Positions 21,930 to 34,219 of a DNA stretch of 64,000 nucleotides are shown in pieces. The first letter of the stretch is position 1. Every line of letters starts with the position of its first letter. The DNA comes from Eulemur rufifrons (taxonomy: Eukaryota > Chordata > Mammalia > Primates > Lemuridae). The stretch spans positions 45,022,001 through 45,086,000 of the forward strand of contig NC_090990.1 in NCBI RefSeq assembly GCF_041146395.1, read 5' to 3'. A model generated the notes under the pieces. That model searched no databases, had not been told where the DNA came from, and was given only the letters and a program-made list of their open reading frames with translations. A program made the position numbers and the translations under genes.

Positions 21930-22180
21930 TTTAAAAGAATTTTTCTACAGCTGCTTTTTTCTTACTCAGTATTATGTGCTTGCAATCTATCCTGATACAT
22001 GCCGCTCCAATTCATTCAATTTAATAGCTAATCATTCTCAAAGAAGGTGATCATAAGAAGAAAAAATAAAATAATAGCTAGGTGGTGTGCTATTACTACA
22101 CCACCATTTGTTGACCCATTCCCTCATCAATGAACATTTAGGTTTGCTATCTTCCTCCTTCCCTTTCTAATTTTTTCTTT
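21930..22180 (-). mobile_element. Possible L1 3'-end fragment
   Basis: 'tactcagtattatgtgcttg', 'ttcattcaatttaatagcta', 'ttgttgacccattccctcat' and 'caatgaacatttaggtttgc' resemble the antisense L1 3' region. Weak. Confidence 0.35.
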
Positions 22181-22199
22181 TGCATTAAAAACAGTCCCA

Positions 22200-24440
22200 C
22201 AGGAAGATGACTTTCGTAATGGCAGCATGAGGAGCTCTGCAGAACCTCTCCCTAGTAAAAACCCACAATTGATAAAAATTATTTATAAATCCCCAACCGC
22301 TTATGTCTGTGACAATTGTTCTAAAGACATAAAGTTAATCAAGAAATTTTGTTCAAGAAAAATCTAGTAAACCTTGGTAAAAACAGCAAAAGTCTGTGGC
22401 ATTTGAGCAATAACCACTGCCTCTCCTAGTCCCCAGATCAGTGTGACAGAATATCAGTTCTAGACAGATGTGGCCAAGGACACTTTCCTTAGCTCCCAGT
22501 TGATGGCTACAGAATCTCCCTGAGAAGGAAAAGCTGAAAGCATTTCTCATACCCTCTACTCCATGCTGCAGAAACTCCATTCTAGGCAAGACCGACTGAG
22601 GGGTCCAGGCATATCCTCCTCTATCCACCCCTTCTTGTAGGGCAGAAACATTAACCCAGGACAGCAGGCTGAGAATACTGGGCTGTGGTTGCCCTCATCA
22701 CAGCTTGCACATAGGATAGACGTTCTGCATTAAAAGAGGTTAACCACAAAGACTAGAGACTGATGCCACAAACAATAGAGATTTTGGTGGTAAGCAATTA
22801 AGAGGAGGCCTGTATCTCCAAGAGAACAATAAGCTATGCCATAGGCCAGCTGGAGGTTTAAAAGGGGCAATTAGGGAAAGGGAGAGCTAAGAAGAGCCTT
22901 AGGGGGACCAGAACAAATCTCAAAGACTGGCCTCAAAGAGTGTTCCTGAGAAACTCAAATTGAATTGGATCAGCTTGTGAACCAATTTATTTCCCAGGCA
23001 TGGATGAAAACAATACAGCAATCAGCTGGTAATTACTGGAGATTAAGAACTAAGTGCAATACCTCCAGAGGCAGACAGCTTAATAGAGAATAGAGAAGAC
23101 AGTCAAGGGGAGCCCTGCTAATACCAATGTCATCCCACTGTGACTGTGTGCACACTCAAGTCTCTGTCTTCAGAGTCCTAATGTCAGAGACTTTACACTT
23201 TAGGGGAATTAGTCCAGCCTGGTCAGTAAACAAATAAAAGTACAAACACCAAGAATCCCAGGAGGGAGGGGACAGATCATTAACTATAATTGCTATAACA
23301 TATCATCAAAAGTGTATGGTTTTCAAGACAAAATTGCAAGACATGCAAAGAAATAGGAAAGTGTGACCCAAATAGATTATACTTCCTGTCTCACCTTAGG
23401 TGAGGTGAGAAACTATAAGACATTTGTGAAATCACAGCCCACAGGCATGGCTTGCTGACAGAAAGACCTCATCATGGGACTATAAAATGCTTTCCCTTCT
23501 TCCACATATTACCGCTACATTAATAGAGTTCCTCTGTAATTACAGGGGAGTACAACTGAAAATACTGCATGTGTTGGATCTTATTTAAAAAGGAGTCTCT
23601 AAGGAAACCCAAGCACAAGGGAGACCAAAGCAATACCAACAGAGTAAACTTTAGCTTCTGACACCTGCAGTTAGAGCAAACAGCAAGCACAGCCTATCTC
23701 CTAGCCAGAAAAACATAAAACCTCACACTAATGGAATATTTACCTCAGATGTTATTACCCAGGACATATGTCAAGCTTTCAGTAAAAATTACAAGGCATA
23801 CTAAAAGACAGAAGAACACAGTTTGAAGAGACAGAGCAAGTATCGATACTAGATTTAGATATGGCAGAGATAATGGATATATCAGACTAGTAATTTAAAA
23901 TAACTATGATTAATATGCTAAAGCCTTTAATAGAAAAAGTGAACAATATAAAAGAATGGATGAATAATGTAAGAAGAGAAATGGAAACTCAAAGAATCAA
24001 AAGAAAATGCTACAAATCAAGAATATCTTTGATGGGCTTATCAATGGACTGGCTACAGTGGAGGAAAAAGAATCAGTGAGCTTGACAAAATGTCAAAAGA
24101 AATTTTCAAAACTGAAAATGGAAGAGTAAAAAGAGTGAAAAGTTCAGGACAGAATATCAAGAACTGTGGGACAATTACAAAAAGTGTAATGGGATATGTA
24201 ATGAGAATACCATAAGGAGAAGAGAGAAAGAAACAGAAGAAATACTGGAATTAATAATGACTCAGATCTTTTTAAATTAATAGCAGACACCAAATCACAA
24301 ATCCAGGAAGCTTACAGAGCAAAAAGTAGGATAAATGCCAAAAAATATGATACACCCAGGCATATCATATTCAAATTGTAGAAAATCAAAGACAAGGAGA
24401 AAATCCTGAAAGATACCAGAATAAAATCAATGTTCAGTTG
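22200..24440 (+). mobile_element. L1 LINE 5' UTR and ORF1 (old L1M type), decayed
   Basis: The 5' part holds 'ggcatttgagcaataaccac', 'agactagagactgatgccac', 'agctatgccataggccagct' and 'cctggtcagtaaacaaat'. The ORF1 part begins near 'acagtttgaagagacagagc' (23.82 kb) and runs through 'atatggcagagataatggat', 'aatatgctaaagcctttaat', 'caagaactgtgggacaatta' and 'caaattgtagaaaatcaaag'. The element stops near the end of ORF1. All frames contain stops. The 18 kb L1 piece starts at about the position where this one ends, but the reversed order along the strand makes a single split insertion unlikely. Confidence 0.75.
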
Positions 24441-24554
24441 TCAAGATCATGATACAGCAAATAACCACAAATTGATTCTTGCTCGGTGTAACTCAGATTA
24501 TGTACTGATTTTTAGAAAGGGAAGAGCAGCACTGAATATTAGTTCACATATAGG

Positions 24555-24990
24555 ATAAGCTGCTGTAGTGATGACCCCAAATATATGTGATTGAAACAAG
24601 ACTGTAGTTTGCCTCTGAATTACAGAACATTCCAGAGATAAGCAGCTGGTCCAGCCACCAGGTAGGTGGCTCTGCTCCACGAAGTCTCCAGGGTTCCAGG
24701 TTCCTTCTGTCTTGTTACTTCTCCATCCCCTACAGTATAGCCTTTATATCCAAGGGCATACCTGGTTCAACAGCACCACAGCCACATTTTAGTCTATTGG
24801 AAGAAGAATGTTAAGATGACAAGTGGCTAGTTTTTTAAAGTCATTATTTGGAAATTATCCTTATCATTTCCTCTCATATCTCATTGGCCAGAATCTAGCA
24901 ATGTGACCATGACTAGTTAGCAAGGAAGGCTGGTAAATGTAGCTTCTAGCTGCAAGCCAGGTATCTATCTAAACACCTGAATCATTCTAT
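24555..24990. repeat. Interspersed repeat, family uncertain
   Basis: 'gctgctgtagtgatgacccc', 'gtggctctgctccacgaagt', 'ccagggttccaggttccttc', 'ctcattggccagaatctagc' and 'aaggctggtaaatgtagctt' are phrases of a common mammalian repeat that I recognise but cannot name. Confidence 0.4.
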
Positions 24991-24999
24991 TGCTAAAAG

Positions 25000-25880
25000 G
25001 AAAAAAGCAGGGAATGGATATTGTAGAGGAGCAATTAGTGCTAATCATAGGTTGTGCGTGAAGCATATTGGAAACCAACTGAAAACACAGTTAGGTATCT
25101 CATAGGCCACAGTCATAACTCAGGTACTTTGTATGGTGTCAAAGTTGCAAGACTATGTGTGTTCCATGTAATTTAGTCTCAGGTATCATTGGCAGCAAGA
25201 GGTCCTCCTCTCTTGCCCCACCTACCCTGCTGTTTTATCTTAATCATGAAGATCTTTTTCAATGCCTGCAAGTAAAGACATGTGACTGATATAAACCTGT
25301 TTCTGCCACAGCCCTTACATCTCTCTGCCTGTCTCACCAGCACTGAGGCCAGACCTACTGCAGAGCCATATTCCTTTCTCATGATCCCCTTGACTCCCAT
25401 GTCCAGGGGACACTTCTTGCTTTATTTAACGAGTGTTACCTTCATGTCCCTCTTCTGGGATTAAGGGCCACGATCCCTTTAATTTTTTAGTCTGATACTT
25501 TGCTAAACTCCAAGTACACTGGTGTAGGGTTGGGGTGTAGCTCACTCTCAGAGAGTTAAATAGTGGGAGAATTATGTTGGCAGGAACTGTCCTGTGGTTC
25601 CCACCCAATTTAGTCTGTTCTTCCTCTGCCTTTTTCACATTCTGAGCAAAGGTTTGTAAAGGTAGGTGAGAGGTCTCTGACCTTACTCACAGAATCACCC
25701 CTGAACTCTATCTTAAAAATTTTTTTCCTAAATGCCAGACTATGTGGGATGGACTCTCTATTTCTTAAGAACTCTGTGCCTCTACTTTTTAAAAGCTGGT
25801 GAGTACTGGGCCTAACTGAAGCCACAGAGGTAGAAGATCTTTGTAACTTTCTTGCAATGAGTCATCTGAGTGATGTAGAG
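25000..25880. other. Intergenic sequence, no confident feature
   Basis: Mixed composition with short unsupported frames on both strands. No splice-flanked or domain-bearing frame is seen. Confidence 0.4.
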
Positions 25881-25889
25881 AGGTATCTG

Positions 25890-26040
25890 AATGTCACGAA
25901 TGTTTGGTTAGCAGGCTATTATAGTGGAAGTTCATCCACCATTATTGTATGCCCACAGTGTGGCAGATCCCATGCTGGGAAAGGAGATACAAGAGTGAGT
26001 GAAAATAGGTCCCTGTTCTCATGGAGCTTACTGTCTAGAT
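25890..26040 (-). mobile_element. L2 LINE 3'-end fragment (antisense)
   Basis: 'attgtatgcccacagtgtgg', 'gggaaaggagatacaagagt' and 'ctgttctcatggagcttact' follow the antisense L2 3' end. Confidence 0.6.
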
Positions 26041-26579
26041 ACCCAGAAGAACATGAGTTCCCAGATCCACGGTTAGTCCGTATATATTTCAAATGGTCCC
26101 TCTCTCTTGAAGCCTCTCTCACTGTAGTATACATATCATTGTAACTCACACCCTGAGAGCTGCTATCTCTAAGCTTCTCGTAGCTGAAAGTTCAGTCTGG
26201 ATTGTTCATTTTGCTCACTAGTCCCAATTATGCTGTAATATTCCTCATTAGACTGTCATTTTCTGGATTTTATTTCTATGATAAAGCCGCTATCTGTGTG
26301 GAAAGTAATCACCAAAATATCTTACTTGGTTTTAAAGCTAGTTAGATTCAGGTAGTCAGTCATGAACTAAAAAAGCACCCCCAAAACTCTTTCCCTTTTT
26401 TAATATAACACACCAGTCTTTTAAAAAATAACTTTGTTGTAGTAAATTGACATATTAAATAAAATAAAGTGACCCACTTGTAGTGTACAATTTGATAAAT
26501 CTCAAGAGAGAAATTAAACATATTTTGAACTAAAAAATAAAAATGCAACATAACAAAGTTTGTAGGATGCAGGAAAGCA

Positions 26580-26945
26580 GTGCTCTGTGGGAAATTTATA
26601 GCACTAAATGCATTTATTAGAAAAGAAGAATGATATATTAAAATAAAATCAATAACCTAAGTTTCCACTTTAAAAAATTGGAGAAAGAAAAGCAATAAAA
26701 ATATAAGGCAAACAAAAGGAAAAAATAGCAATGAGAGCAGAAATCAATAAAATGGAAAATAGAAAAACAAATAAAGAAAATCAACAAAGCCAAAAGTTGG
26801 TTCTTGAAACATCAAAGATCTTTGAAAATTGATAGACCTCTAGCCAGGCTAACCAAGAAAAAATAGAGAAAACACTAATTACTGATATCATAAATGAATG
26901 AGGGGCCATCGCTACTGATCTTATGGACATTAAAAGTGCAAAAAT
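26580..26945 (+). mobile_element. L1 ORF2 fragment
   Basis: 'aaatttatagcactaaatgc', 'gagcagaaatcaataaaatg', 'aaaagttggttcttgaaaca', 'gacctctagccaggctaacc' and 'ttatggacattaaaagtg' are L1 ORF2 text just before the conserved reverse-transcriptase blocks. Old and frameshifted. Confidence 0.8.
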
Positions 26946-27269
26946 GGTGTACGTAAACTCTATGCTCACAAATTCATCTATGAAAATTGCGCCACAATGA
27001 TGCAAGATATTAATAATAGGGGAAACTGTGAGTGAGCTGGAGAGAGAGGGTGTAATTCTCTGCATTCTCTATTCTATTTTCTGTACCCCTAAAACAGCTC
27101 TAAAAGTCTACAAAAAATCAAATTATGTCATTCTTTATTGTACCAATGCTAAATTTCCTAAACATGATAATTTATTATGATTGTGTAGAAATAGCCTTAT
27201 TTTTAGTATACACATGCTGAAGTGCTTAGGGGTTAGGTATTAGGATGGTTATAACGAACTCTCAAATGG

Positions 27270-27325
27270 GAGGGAGGAGGAGAGAGAGAGAGATTGAGAT
27301 TGAGAGATAGAGAGACATGCAGAGG
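27270..27325. repeat. GA-rich low-complexity tract
   Basis: GAGAGA and GAGATT units on the plus strand. Confidence 0.75.
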
Positions 27326-27469
27326 AGAGAATAATGGCACAAATGCAGTAACATGTGAACAACTAGTGAATCCAGGGGGAGGCTCTAACGTTGCACTATT
27401 AACAATTCTTCTGTAGCGTTAAAATTTTTAAAATAGAAAGTTGGGGAGAAAAGATAAGAGGGCACTATA

Positions 27470-27650
27470 GTATAAAGAGAAGAAACTTAGGTGATAGGTC
27501 ACCAGCTTATGTTCTGTTCCTGGTTTTGTCCCTTAGTAGGTGTAGGATTTTCAGGAAATCATTTAGCCTTTATGAACTTCACTTTCTTCAGCAGTAAAAT
27601 GGAGACCAACAATTCTTATTTTTATCTGCCTCAAAATTAATTATAGGGCA
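27470..27650 (+). mobile_element. MIR SINE
   Basis: 'cttatgttctgttcctggtt', 'aaatcatttagcctttatga' and 'ttcttcagcagtaaaatgga' are in MIR order; the 3' part is lost. Confidence 0.55.
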
Positions 27651-28370
27651 TTCCAGGGAAATGATGACCGTAAAAATTATTTGTGAAGTGTTATTATTAT
27701 ATCTTATATTTTTAAAGGGTCTCTCTTTAGCATTTACTTTCTGTATTAATTATTTGGCATTCTATATGAAATTGCTCTACTTGCAAACTTTTAACTTAAT
27801 AACTTTCATGAATTCAAGTAATGCTATGCTCCAAAACAACAATATCAACTCAGTCCATCATACACACGTGTGTGCACATGTATTATTGATTGCATGTACA
27901 TTTAAGTTTTTGAATGATCTACAACTATTATTCATCTAACGTATTTTATAAGTACAGACTAAAGCATCAAGAGTGATGAAAGTGCTAGCAAGATAAAGGT
28001 GTTATTAAATATTTCAGTGGCGATTGGAGATGAGAAAAATTGAAAGTGATAAAAATATGTGTTGCACATAGAAATAGGGTGAAATATTTGATTCTCAGCA
28101 ATGAAGATAAAAGTATATAAGCAAAAAAAGATCAACTCTAGATAAATTAAAAAGAGGAATGATTGGTAGGTTAACTGGAAACTCAGAAACTCAGGTTTAG
28201 AAATAGGAACGAGATCAAGGATTGGCTTAAGGACATCTTCAGGCATCCAGGCCCAGGAACCATTCCACTATCTCACCCGGTGCTGCCACTGGAAAAAATG
28301 AACTCTGACTCACTTTTCTGTCATCTTGCAGCACTCCAAAGTTTGACTGGAGAACCCTGCTGGCCTGGCT
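27650..28370. other. AT-rich intergenic sequence, nothing recognised
   Basis: Frames on both strands (for example 27661-27939 plus and 27959-28246 minus) have AT-driven composition rich in Phe, Leu and Ile, and no family resemblance. Confidence 0.4.
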
Positions 28371-28545
28371 TAGGTTATATACAGTCTTGCACCACAAAAT
28401 GACATTTTAGACAACGATGGCCTGGGTATATGACAGTGGTCCTACAAGATTATAGTGAAGCTGAAAAATTCCTAATGCCTAGTGACATCATATTTAAGGC
28501 AAATTCTTGCATGAGTTTGTCTGCAGGACAAATTCATAAACGGAG
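28370..28545. repeat. Possible DNA-transposon (Tigger/MER2-like) end
   Basis: 'cagtcttgcaccacaaaatg', 'ttagacaacgatggcctggg' and 'cagtggtcctacaagattat' resemble a widespread repeat beginning 'cagtcatgcgccgcataacg'. Only one end is seen. Confidence 0.35.
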
Positions 28546-28559
28546 AAGAACTGGGTGAA

Positions 28560-28850
28560 AGCGTATGTTCCTTTAAATACTGATAAATATGACTGCATTT
28601 CCCTGACAAGAGTCTCTATCACCTATGTACAAGAACATCTGTTTCTCCCCTGCTTGTCAACTCAGAGGTTGAGATTATTTGCCAATTGGATTAGTAAAAA
28701 ATGGCTTTTATTTCTCTCTCCCTCTGCTCCCCACTAGAATGCAAGCTCCACGAGGGCAGAGCTTTCTGTCTGTTTTGTTCACTGCTATAGCAATAATTAT
28801 TGGCACAAATTAAATAGTCAAGAAGTATTTATTGGCTGAGTCACCAGATG
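28560..28850 (+). mobile_element. L2 LINE 3' end
   Basis: 'ctccccactagaatgcaagc', 'tccacgagggcagagctttc' and 'agaagtatttattggctgag' are the standard L2 3' end in plus orientation. Confidence 0.75.
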
Positions 28851-29079
28851 TGGGGAAAAAAAAAAGAAGAAGAAAAATTCTCACTTTAAGAAGTACAGAA
28901 AATAAAGCAATCTGAAAAGAGACATTCAGGTATGTCAAAGGTTTTTAAAGATAATGAAAAGATTAGATTTCACAAGGTAAAAAATGGAATAGTTTACACA
29001 TAACAAAATAACTTTTATATTTACAATAGCATCAGTACAATTTCTAAATATGAAAATGTTATCTTTGAAATTATAATGA

Positions 29080-29300
29080 TAACACCTAATGCATATGTTT
29101 TTTTATCACCTACTGGCAACTTTTGAAGCATTTAAAAGCATTTTTAAAGAAACTAATTTAACCCGAGGAAGGTGAGATGGGAAAACCGAGGCATAAAAGT
29201 GAAGGATCTTGCTCCAAATTATTCATCCATCATCAGGTGGTAAAGACAGGATTCAGCCCCAGGCCGTCTGTCTCCTGACCACTATTCTGTTCTGATTCTA
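29080..29300 (-). mobile_element. MIR SINE
   Basis: 'gggaaaaccgaggcataaaa', 'aaagacaggattcagcccca' and 'ggccgtctgtctcctgacca' follow antisense MIR order. Confidence 0.6.
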
Positions 29301-29309
29301 GCTATTAAT

Positions 29310-29950
29310 ACTTTTATTTACCAATTGTATTATGCTTTCTCTGGCCATGCCCCTCCTTGACGCTTATTTTTTTATCTATAACATGGCGGGTGTGGGGTTA
29401 GGCTACCTCGTGTGCTGAATTTTGTAAAGCAAATGGTGTTTACAAGGTCTGCCGTGGCTGTACTGCCAAGTCCTGTGGATGTCATCTGTGTATTTTGAAA
29501 ACTAACAAGAACAGATTAGAATTTGACCTCGGAAATCTCATGGGCTATTTAATGAAAACCCACAAAGCACCGTTAATCTCCAAAAAAGTGAATTCTCTCA
29601 AAGACAGGCAACACAGACCAGCACCCGAGAGTGCAGTTATTTGAGAAGCTCAGGTGAAATCTGGTTGAAGCTCTGAGCTGAGCCATAGAGCTTCTGGGAT
29701 GCGATGGGTTGAGACCGCCCCCATGTGGTCATATTGTGAAACTACAGATGCAAGCCAAATCCCTCAGTTGCTGGGAGAGCCTCAGCTATTAATATTTTCT
29801 TGTTTCCTTCCAACTATTCTGTCCCCACAGTGTCCTCTTCTAAGGCCTTAAAGAGACTCTGGCCATGCCAGTATGTTTCTAGAGAATACCCATTCATTGT
29901 CTAAACTGGCCACAGGACAAGGTGCGTGTCAAGGTAAGCCGACCCCAGAT
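29310..29950. other. Intergenic sequence, nothing recognised
   Basis: No repeat or coding signal that I can name. Confidence 0.4.
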
Positions 29951-29959
29951 CATGATGCG

Positions 29960-30350
29960 TTGTTAACGCTGTGCTTTCTGAGGAATTTGCACCTACTGGC
30001 ATCTCTCTGTACATGCAAGGCACACTTACCACTTTGGGCTTCTGTATGTATGATCCTGCAGTCTGGAATGGCTATACATCCCTTTGTACTAGAAGAAATC
30101 TCCGTAATCTTTGAAAACTCAGCTAAAATAATTCCTGTGATCCTTGTGTTTCTGCCACCAAGAACCAGAGTTATTTTGGGAAGAATGCAATGCTTCATTT
30201 GGCCTTGCCTCTCCCAGACTCTTGGACTGTGCACCACACTAGAAAGCTGGTGTCCCTTGTTTTCGAACGTTCTTACTTGCATTTTAAAAACAATTATTAT
30301 AGTTCTGGCACCCTTATTTGCCACCTTGGTGACTGAAACATCCTTTTAAA
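29960..30350 (+). mobile_element. L2 LINE 3' region
   Basis: 'gtatgatcctgcagtctgga', 'atctttgaaaactcagctaa' and 'gtgtttctgccaccaagaac' fit decayed L2. The 158-codon plus frame over this stretch is fortuitous. Confidence 0.5.
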
Positions 30351-30894
30351 TAGTTTCCCTGTCTTCATTCTTTTCCCCTTCAATCATTCTCTAAGCAGTT
30401 GTGAGAGGAGTATGTCCAAAACCTGATATCGTTAGGCCACTATTTTACATGAAATCCTGCCCATCACTTGCCAGAGTGTCCATCACTTACTGGAATGTAT
30501 TGATTATGCACATCATTTGTAACATACTATCTTTCAGAATGCACCCACGACATAGATTTATTCGGGTATTTATAAGTCATGTACCTGTACTACTATGGTC
30601 ATAAAATATGTATGTTATAAAACATACAAGAATAAAATTTAAAGAAATAAAAATGGAGCAATATTTAAAATATTTTTATTAACAGTATAAAAAAACTTTA
30701 TTGCACTCATATGCATATTTCTGGGTGATTGGGTTTATTTGATTATTTTTGAAAATCTCAGCTCAATGCTGTGTTCTTCTACTTTTGTTTTATTTGAGTA
30801 CTTCAGTTTAATGGATATTGTAACAAAAGTCTTCAGCATCTTGATGGAGAGTCTTGTGAAACCATTGGTGCACATGCAAATCCACTATGGAAAT

Positions 30895-31410
30895 CACTGA
30901 CCTAAAGAACAGAATCCAAACTCTCCAGATGGCATTCCAAAGTCTTTAAAGGCTGGTGCAGGCTGTCCTTCTGTCCTGTCTCTGAGTGTTTTCTCCTTTA
31001 TTCCTGACATATTTGATCTCACACCTATTGGACAATTTATGGGTCCATGAGAAGCCACATACTTCCACATTTCTATGCCTGTGCATATGGGTGGAATGTC
31101 CTTGATCCCCTGTGCCTCCTGTGGATTTCTAGTCATCTTTCAGAAGTATGGATGGATATAAAAGCCATTTGTCTTTGAGTTTTCCCAGATCCTACCCTGA
31201 CCCTAGAGTCAATTGCTTCCTCATGTGGTGCTTGGATAACATTGGTACATTCCTTTGACTATAATGGTTTTTAGTGTATTGAAGAATTTTGGTTTGTTTG
31301 TCTTAGTTTCCTGCTAGACTTGAAGGAAGAAACTGTATATCCTTGACAACCTTCCCAGTTTGCAGTAGGAGTTCAAACAATGTTTGTGGAGTGAGTAAGT
31401 GAGCACCAAC
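30895..31410 (+). mobile_element. L2 LINE 3' end
   Basis: 'gacctaaagaacagaatcca', 'tctatgcctgtgcatatggg', 'gtctttgagttttcccagat', 'ttcctgctagacttgaagga' and 'acaatgtttgtggagtgagt' are in L2 order up to the 3' terminus. Confidence 0.7.
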
Positions 31411-32385
31411 ATCTACCATTGAGTTTGCAGGCTGAGTATGTCTCCCAAACCATGCCATCGTGAATAAACCCCAGTCGCTCCCCATCGCTAGAGGTGGCAG
31501 GTCCTAATTTCTGTAGTGGGAGACCTTGATCTCCTGTTCCTGGGAGCTTTTGCTGCTCATCCTTTACAGGATCCTTCTAGCCAGGAACTTTTCTTAATGT
31601 CTCCAGTCACCTGGGAGTATTCTGCACCATACTCTCAGTTCTATCCCAGAACTGCTGCTGTGGTCTGCCCTACTACGTTCATGGGAGAAGGAGGGGGCTA
31701 TTGCATTGACACTCTTGGATACTCAGTTGTTTTTTTTTTTTTTTTTTAATCCTGTTGTTCTCTATCATCTGACCTGACTAGACTTTCAGGGACGGGGAAG
31801 GGGCATGGTCCAATTCAAAGATCAGAACAAGAGATCAAGACTCTCTGACAATTAATGAATTGCACCTTGGGCTGAATGGTCTGTTGTTGACTCGGTATTA
31901 CTAACTCTCCATCTGAAAACTCTAAGAAGCCAGGACTCCTTTCCCAGCACCACCTTCCCATATGATTTTGGGTTAGAGCTCACCAATGAGCAGCACTGGT
32001 AGGATATTTGGAAAGAGGAAGGAAGAAGATACTCTTCTCCAGTGTTCATCACAGCCCTAAGTGAGGGCAGAAAAGGAGTTCTCAGAGGTTTTCCTGGGAG
32101 CTCTCAAGACCCTTTGCTTTGCTGCTACAGGCTGGCACACCTGGGGGAGCTTCCTGGAGCTCTTGGTAATCAATCACCATTGAGGTCAGATGTTTAGAAC
32201 CCATTTCAGCTCCTCAGGCCGATTTTTCAGGGTTGGCTTCCTTACATTCGCTCTCCAGGTTTGCCAGTGATGTCTAAGTCCCTTACACCTAGAAAATTTG
32301 GGGTTCTTTCTGTTTTTCTAACCAAACTCCACCATTTCTTGTGGTAGTGAGGTTTATAGAATGAATTAGATAGCTGGGTTCTTTA
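31410..32385. other. Intergenic sequence with a poly-T tract
   Basis: A run of 19 T residues lies near 31730-31748. The rest shows no nameable feature. Confidence 0.4.
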
Positions 32386-32389
32386 CCAA

Positions 32390-32915
32390 CTATAGCAGGT
32401 ATCTAAATCACTCCTAAACCTGGTGGCTTAGAACAACAGCCATCTCATTGCTCCCAATTCTGTGGGTCAGGACTTTGGGCAGAGCTCAGCAAGGGTGTTC
32501 ATCTCAATTCTATGTGCTCCTGCCTGCTGTGGCTCAACTGAGACGGGGAGATCCAAGGTGGTCTCATCTGACGTCCGAGGCATTGATGCTGGCTGTCTGT
32601 TGGGACACCTCAATTCTCCTCCACATGGCCTCTCTGCCCATGTGGTCTCCAGCCATTCAGTCGTTCACCTGGAATTTCTTTCCATGGTGGCTGGCTTCCA
32701 AGAGGGAAAAATCAGAAACTGCCAGGCTTCTTAAGGCCTGAGCCTGGACTGGCACAGCATCACTTCTGCCACATTCTGTTGCTCAAAGTCAGTAGCCAAC
32801 CCAAACTGAAGGGAGGGAGAATAGAGCCCTCCTCTTGAAGGGAGGCGTGGCAAAGTCACTTTGTAAGGAGTATGGTAGGGATTGTCGTGGCCACTTCTGA
32901 AATCAATCTCCACAT
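32390..32915 (-). mobile_element. LTR-like interspersed repeat, family uncertain
   Basis: 'ggtggcttagaacaacagcc', 'cccaattctgtgggtcagga', 'caattctcctccacatggcc', 'tggcttccaagagggaaaaa', 'gggaggcgtggcaaagtcac' form a well-known mammalian repeat, which I take to be an antisense MaLR-type LTR. Overlapping 90-97 codon frames here are chance. Confidence 0.5.
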
Positions 32916-32919
32916 CAGC

Positions 32920-33055
32920 TAAGGAACCTGGGGCATGGTAGAGATTTGGTAACTTGCCCAGGGTCGTTCAGCTCCTAAGTAGCAGGGCCAAAATTTGACC
33001 TTGATCAATTCAGCTCCCACGTTCACTTTCTTTACCACTACACTACAACTCTACA
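32920..33055 (-). mobile_element. MIR SINE fragment
   Basis: 'ttggtaacttgcccagggtc', 'cctaagtagcagggccaaaa' and 'ctttctttaccactacacta' match antisense MIR. Confidence 0.65.
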
Positions 33056-33059
33056 ACTT

Positions 33060-33540
33060 CCTGTTATGTATCTCCAGTGCTTTTCCTGGCTGAGTGTTTG
33101 TATATGTTTAATTCCACATGGCTTTCAAGGGCCAGAAAAATACCACCTTCCCTGTTAATCTAAGCTCGAAATAAAGTCCTGCAACTTAATCTTCCATAGC
33201 ACTTCCCTTAAGATTCTTCACATTTTAAAATAAAGTAAAAACCAGCTAACTAACACAGAACCTTCTTTGAGTGTCTTAATACTTTAGTCAGTGTATGTGG
33301 TCCTTATCTTTCACACTAGCCTGTAAGAATCCTGCACCTGGCCTTGGGTTTTATTATCTCTCTATCTCTTGGGTCATATAGCATCAGATCTAGTGGATAA
33401 TAATTAACAAATACTAAATTATATTACATGAATGGACATGTGAATAAACTCACCTTATTTTGAAAAATTATTCTGACCTCTCACCACACCAGGAAATATG
33501 GAGCCACTAAAATTAAGCTCTAAGGATCTCAGCCCTACTC
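33060..33540. other. Intergenic sequence, nothing recognised
   Basis: AT-moderate sequence ahead of the SINE; no supported feature. Confidence 0.4.
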
Positions 33541-33884
33541 TTTTTTTTTTTTTTTTTTTTTTTTGAGACAGAGTCTCATTCTGTTGCCTGAGCTAGAGTG
33601 CCATGGAGTCAGCCTAGCTCATAGCAACCTCAAACTCCTGGGCTCAAGCAATCCTTCTGCCTCAGCTTCCCTAGTAGCTGGGACTACAGGCATGCGCCAC
33701 CATGCCTGGCTAATTTTTTCTATATATTTTTAGTTGTCTGGCTAATTTCTTTCTTTTTTTTTTCAGTAGAGATGGAGTCTCATTTTTGCTCAGGCTGGTC
33801 TCAAACTCCTGACCTCCAGCTATTCTCCCGCCTCGGCCTCCCAGAGTGCTAGGATTACAGGCGTGAGCCACCGCGCCCGGCCTG
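33541..33884 (-). mobile_element. Alu-like dimeric SINE (strepsirrhine type)
   Basis: It starts with the poly-T (tail on the minus strand), then 'gagacagagtctcattctgt', and has both 7SL-derived arms, ending 'gagccaccgcgcccggcc'. The central linker holds 'ctatatatttttagttgtct' and a second 'ggctaattt', the layout I associate with lemur/galago Alus. Confidence 0.9.
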
Positions 33885-34019
33885 CCCTACTCTTAATAGT
33901 CATCTAGGATGTCTTTGGATTCTCTCCTGGCCTTGCTCTTTCGGCATTCCATGAAGAGCTAACTTCCAGCCATGGTTTAGTATCACAGCTTCAGCTTAGC
34001 CTTTAATCCTTGGTTTTGA

Positions 34020-34215
34020 CATTCTTGGTTTTAACTTTTACTGCCCTCGGCAATACTTTGGATTGCATCTCCTACCCCACTTCCTTTCTCTGTCATCCAA
34101 ACCGTGGCTTTCGTCATTCCATTATAAAATCTCCATAAGAACAGGGGCATTGTTTGTTTTGCTCACCACTGACTACCCAACACAAAATTCGTTAAATATT
34201 ATCCAGCTTGCACTG
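34020..34215 (+). mobile_element. L2 LINE 3' end
   Basis: 'cctaccccacttcctttctc', 'ataaaatctccataagaaca' and 'gggcattgtttgttttgctc' match the L2 3' terminal region. Confidence 0.55.
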
Positions 34216-34219
34216 AACT

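Noticed and set aside
18070..24440. One split L1 with 5' end at 22.2 kb and later part at 18.1 kb
   Set aside because: Both are on the plus strand but in the reverse order and lie on either side of CYP2J exon 1; two separate insertions are simpler.
29873..30349. 158-codon plus frame
   Set aside because: Falls in decayed L2; the minus strand is also open for 124 codons over the same stretch, so openness is by chance.
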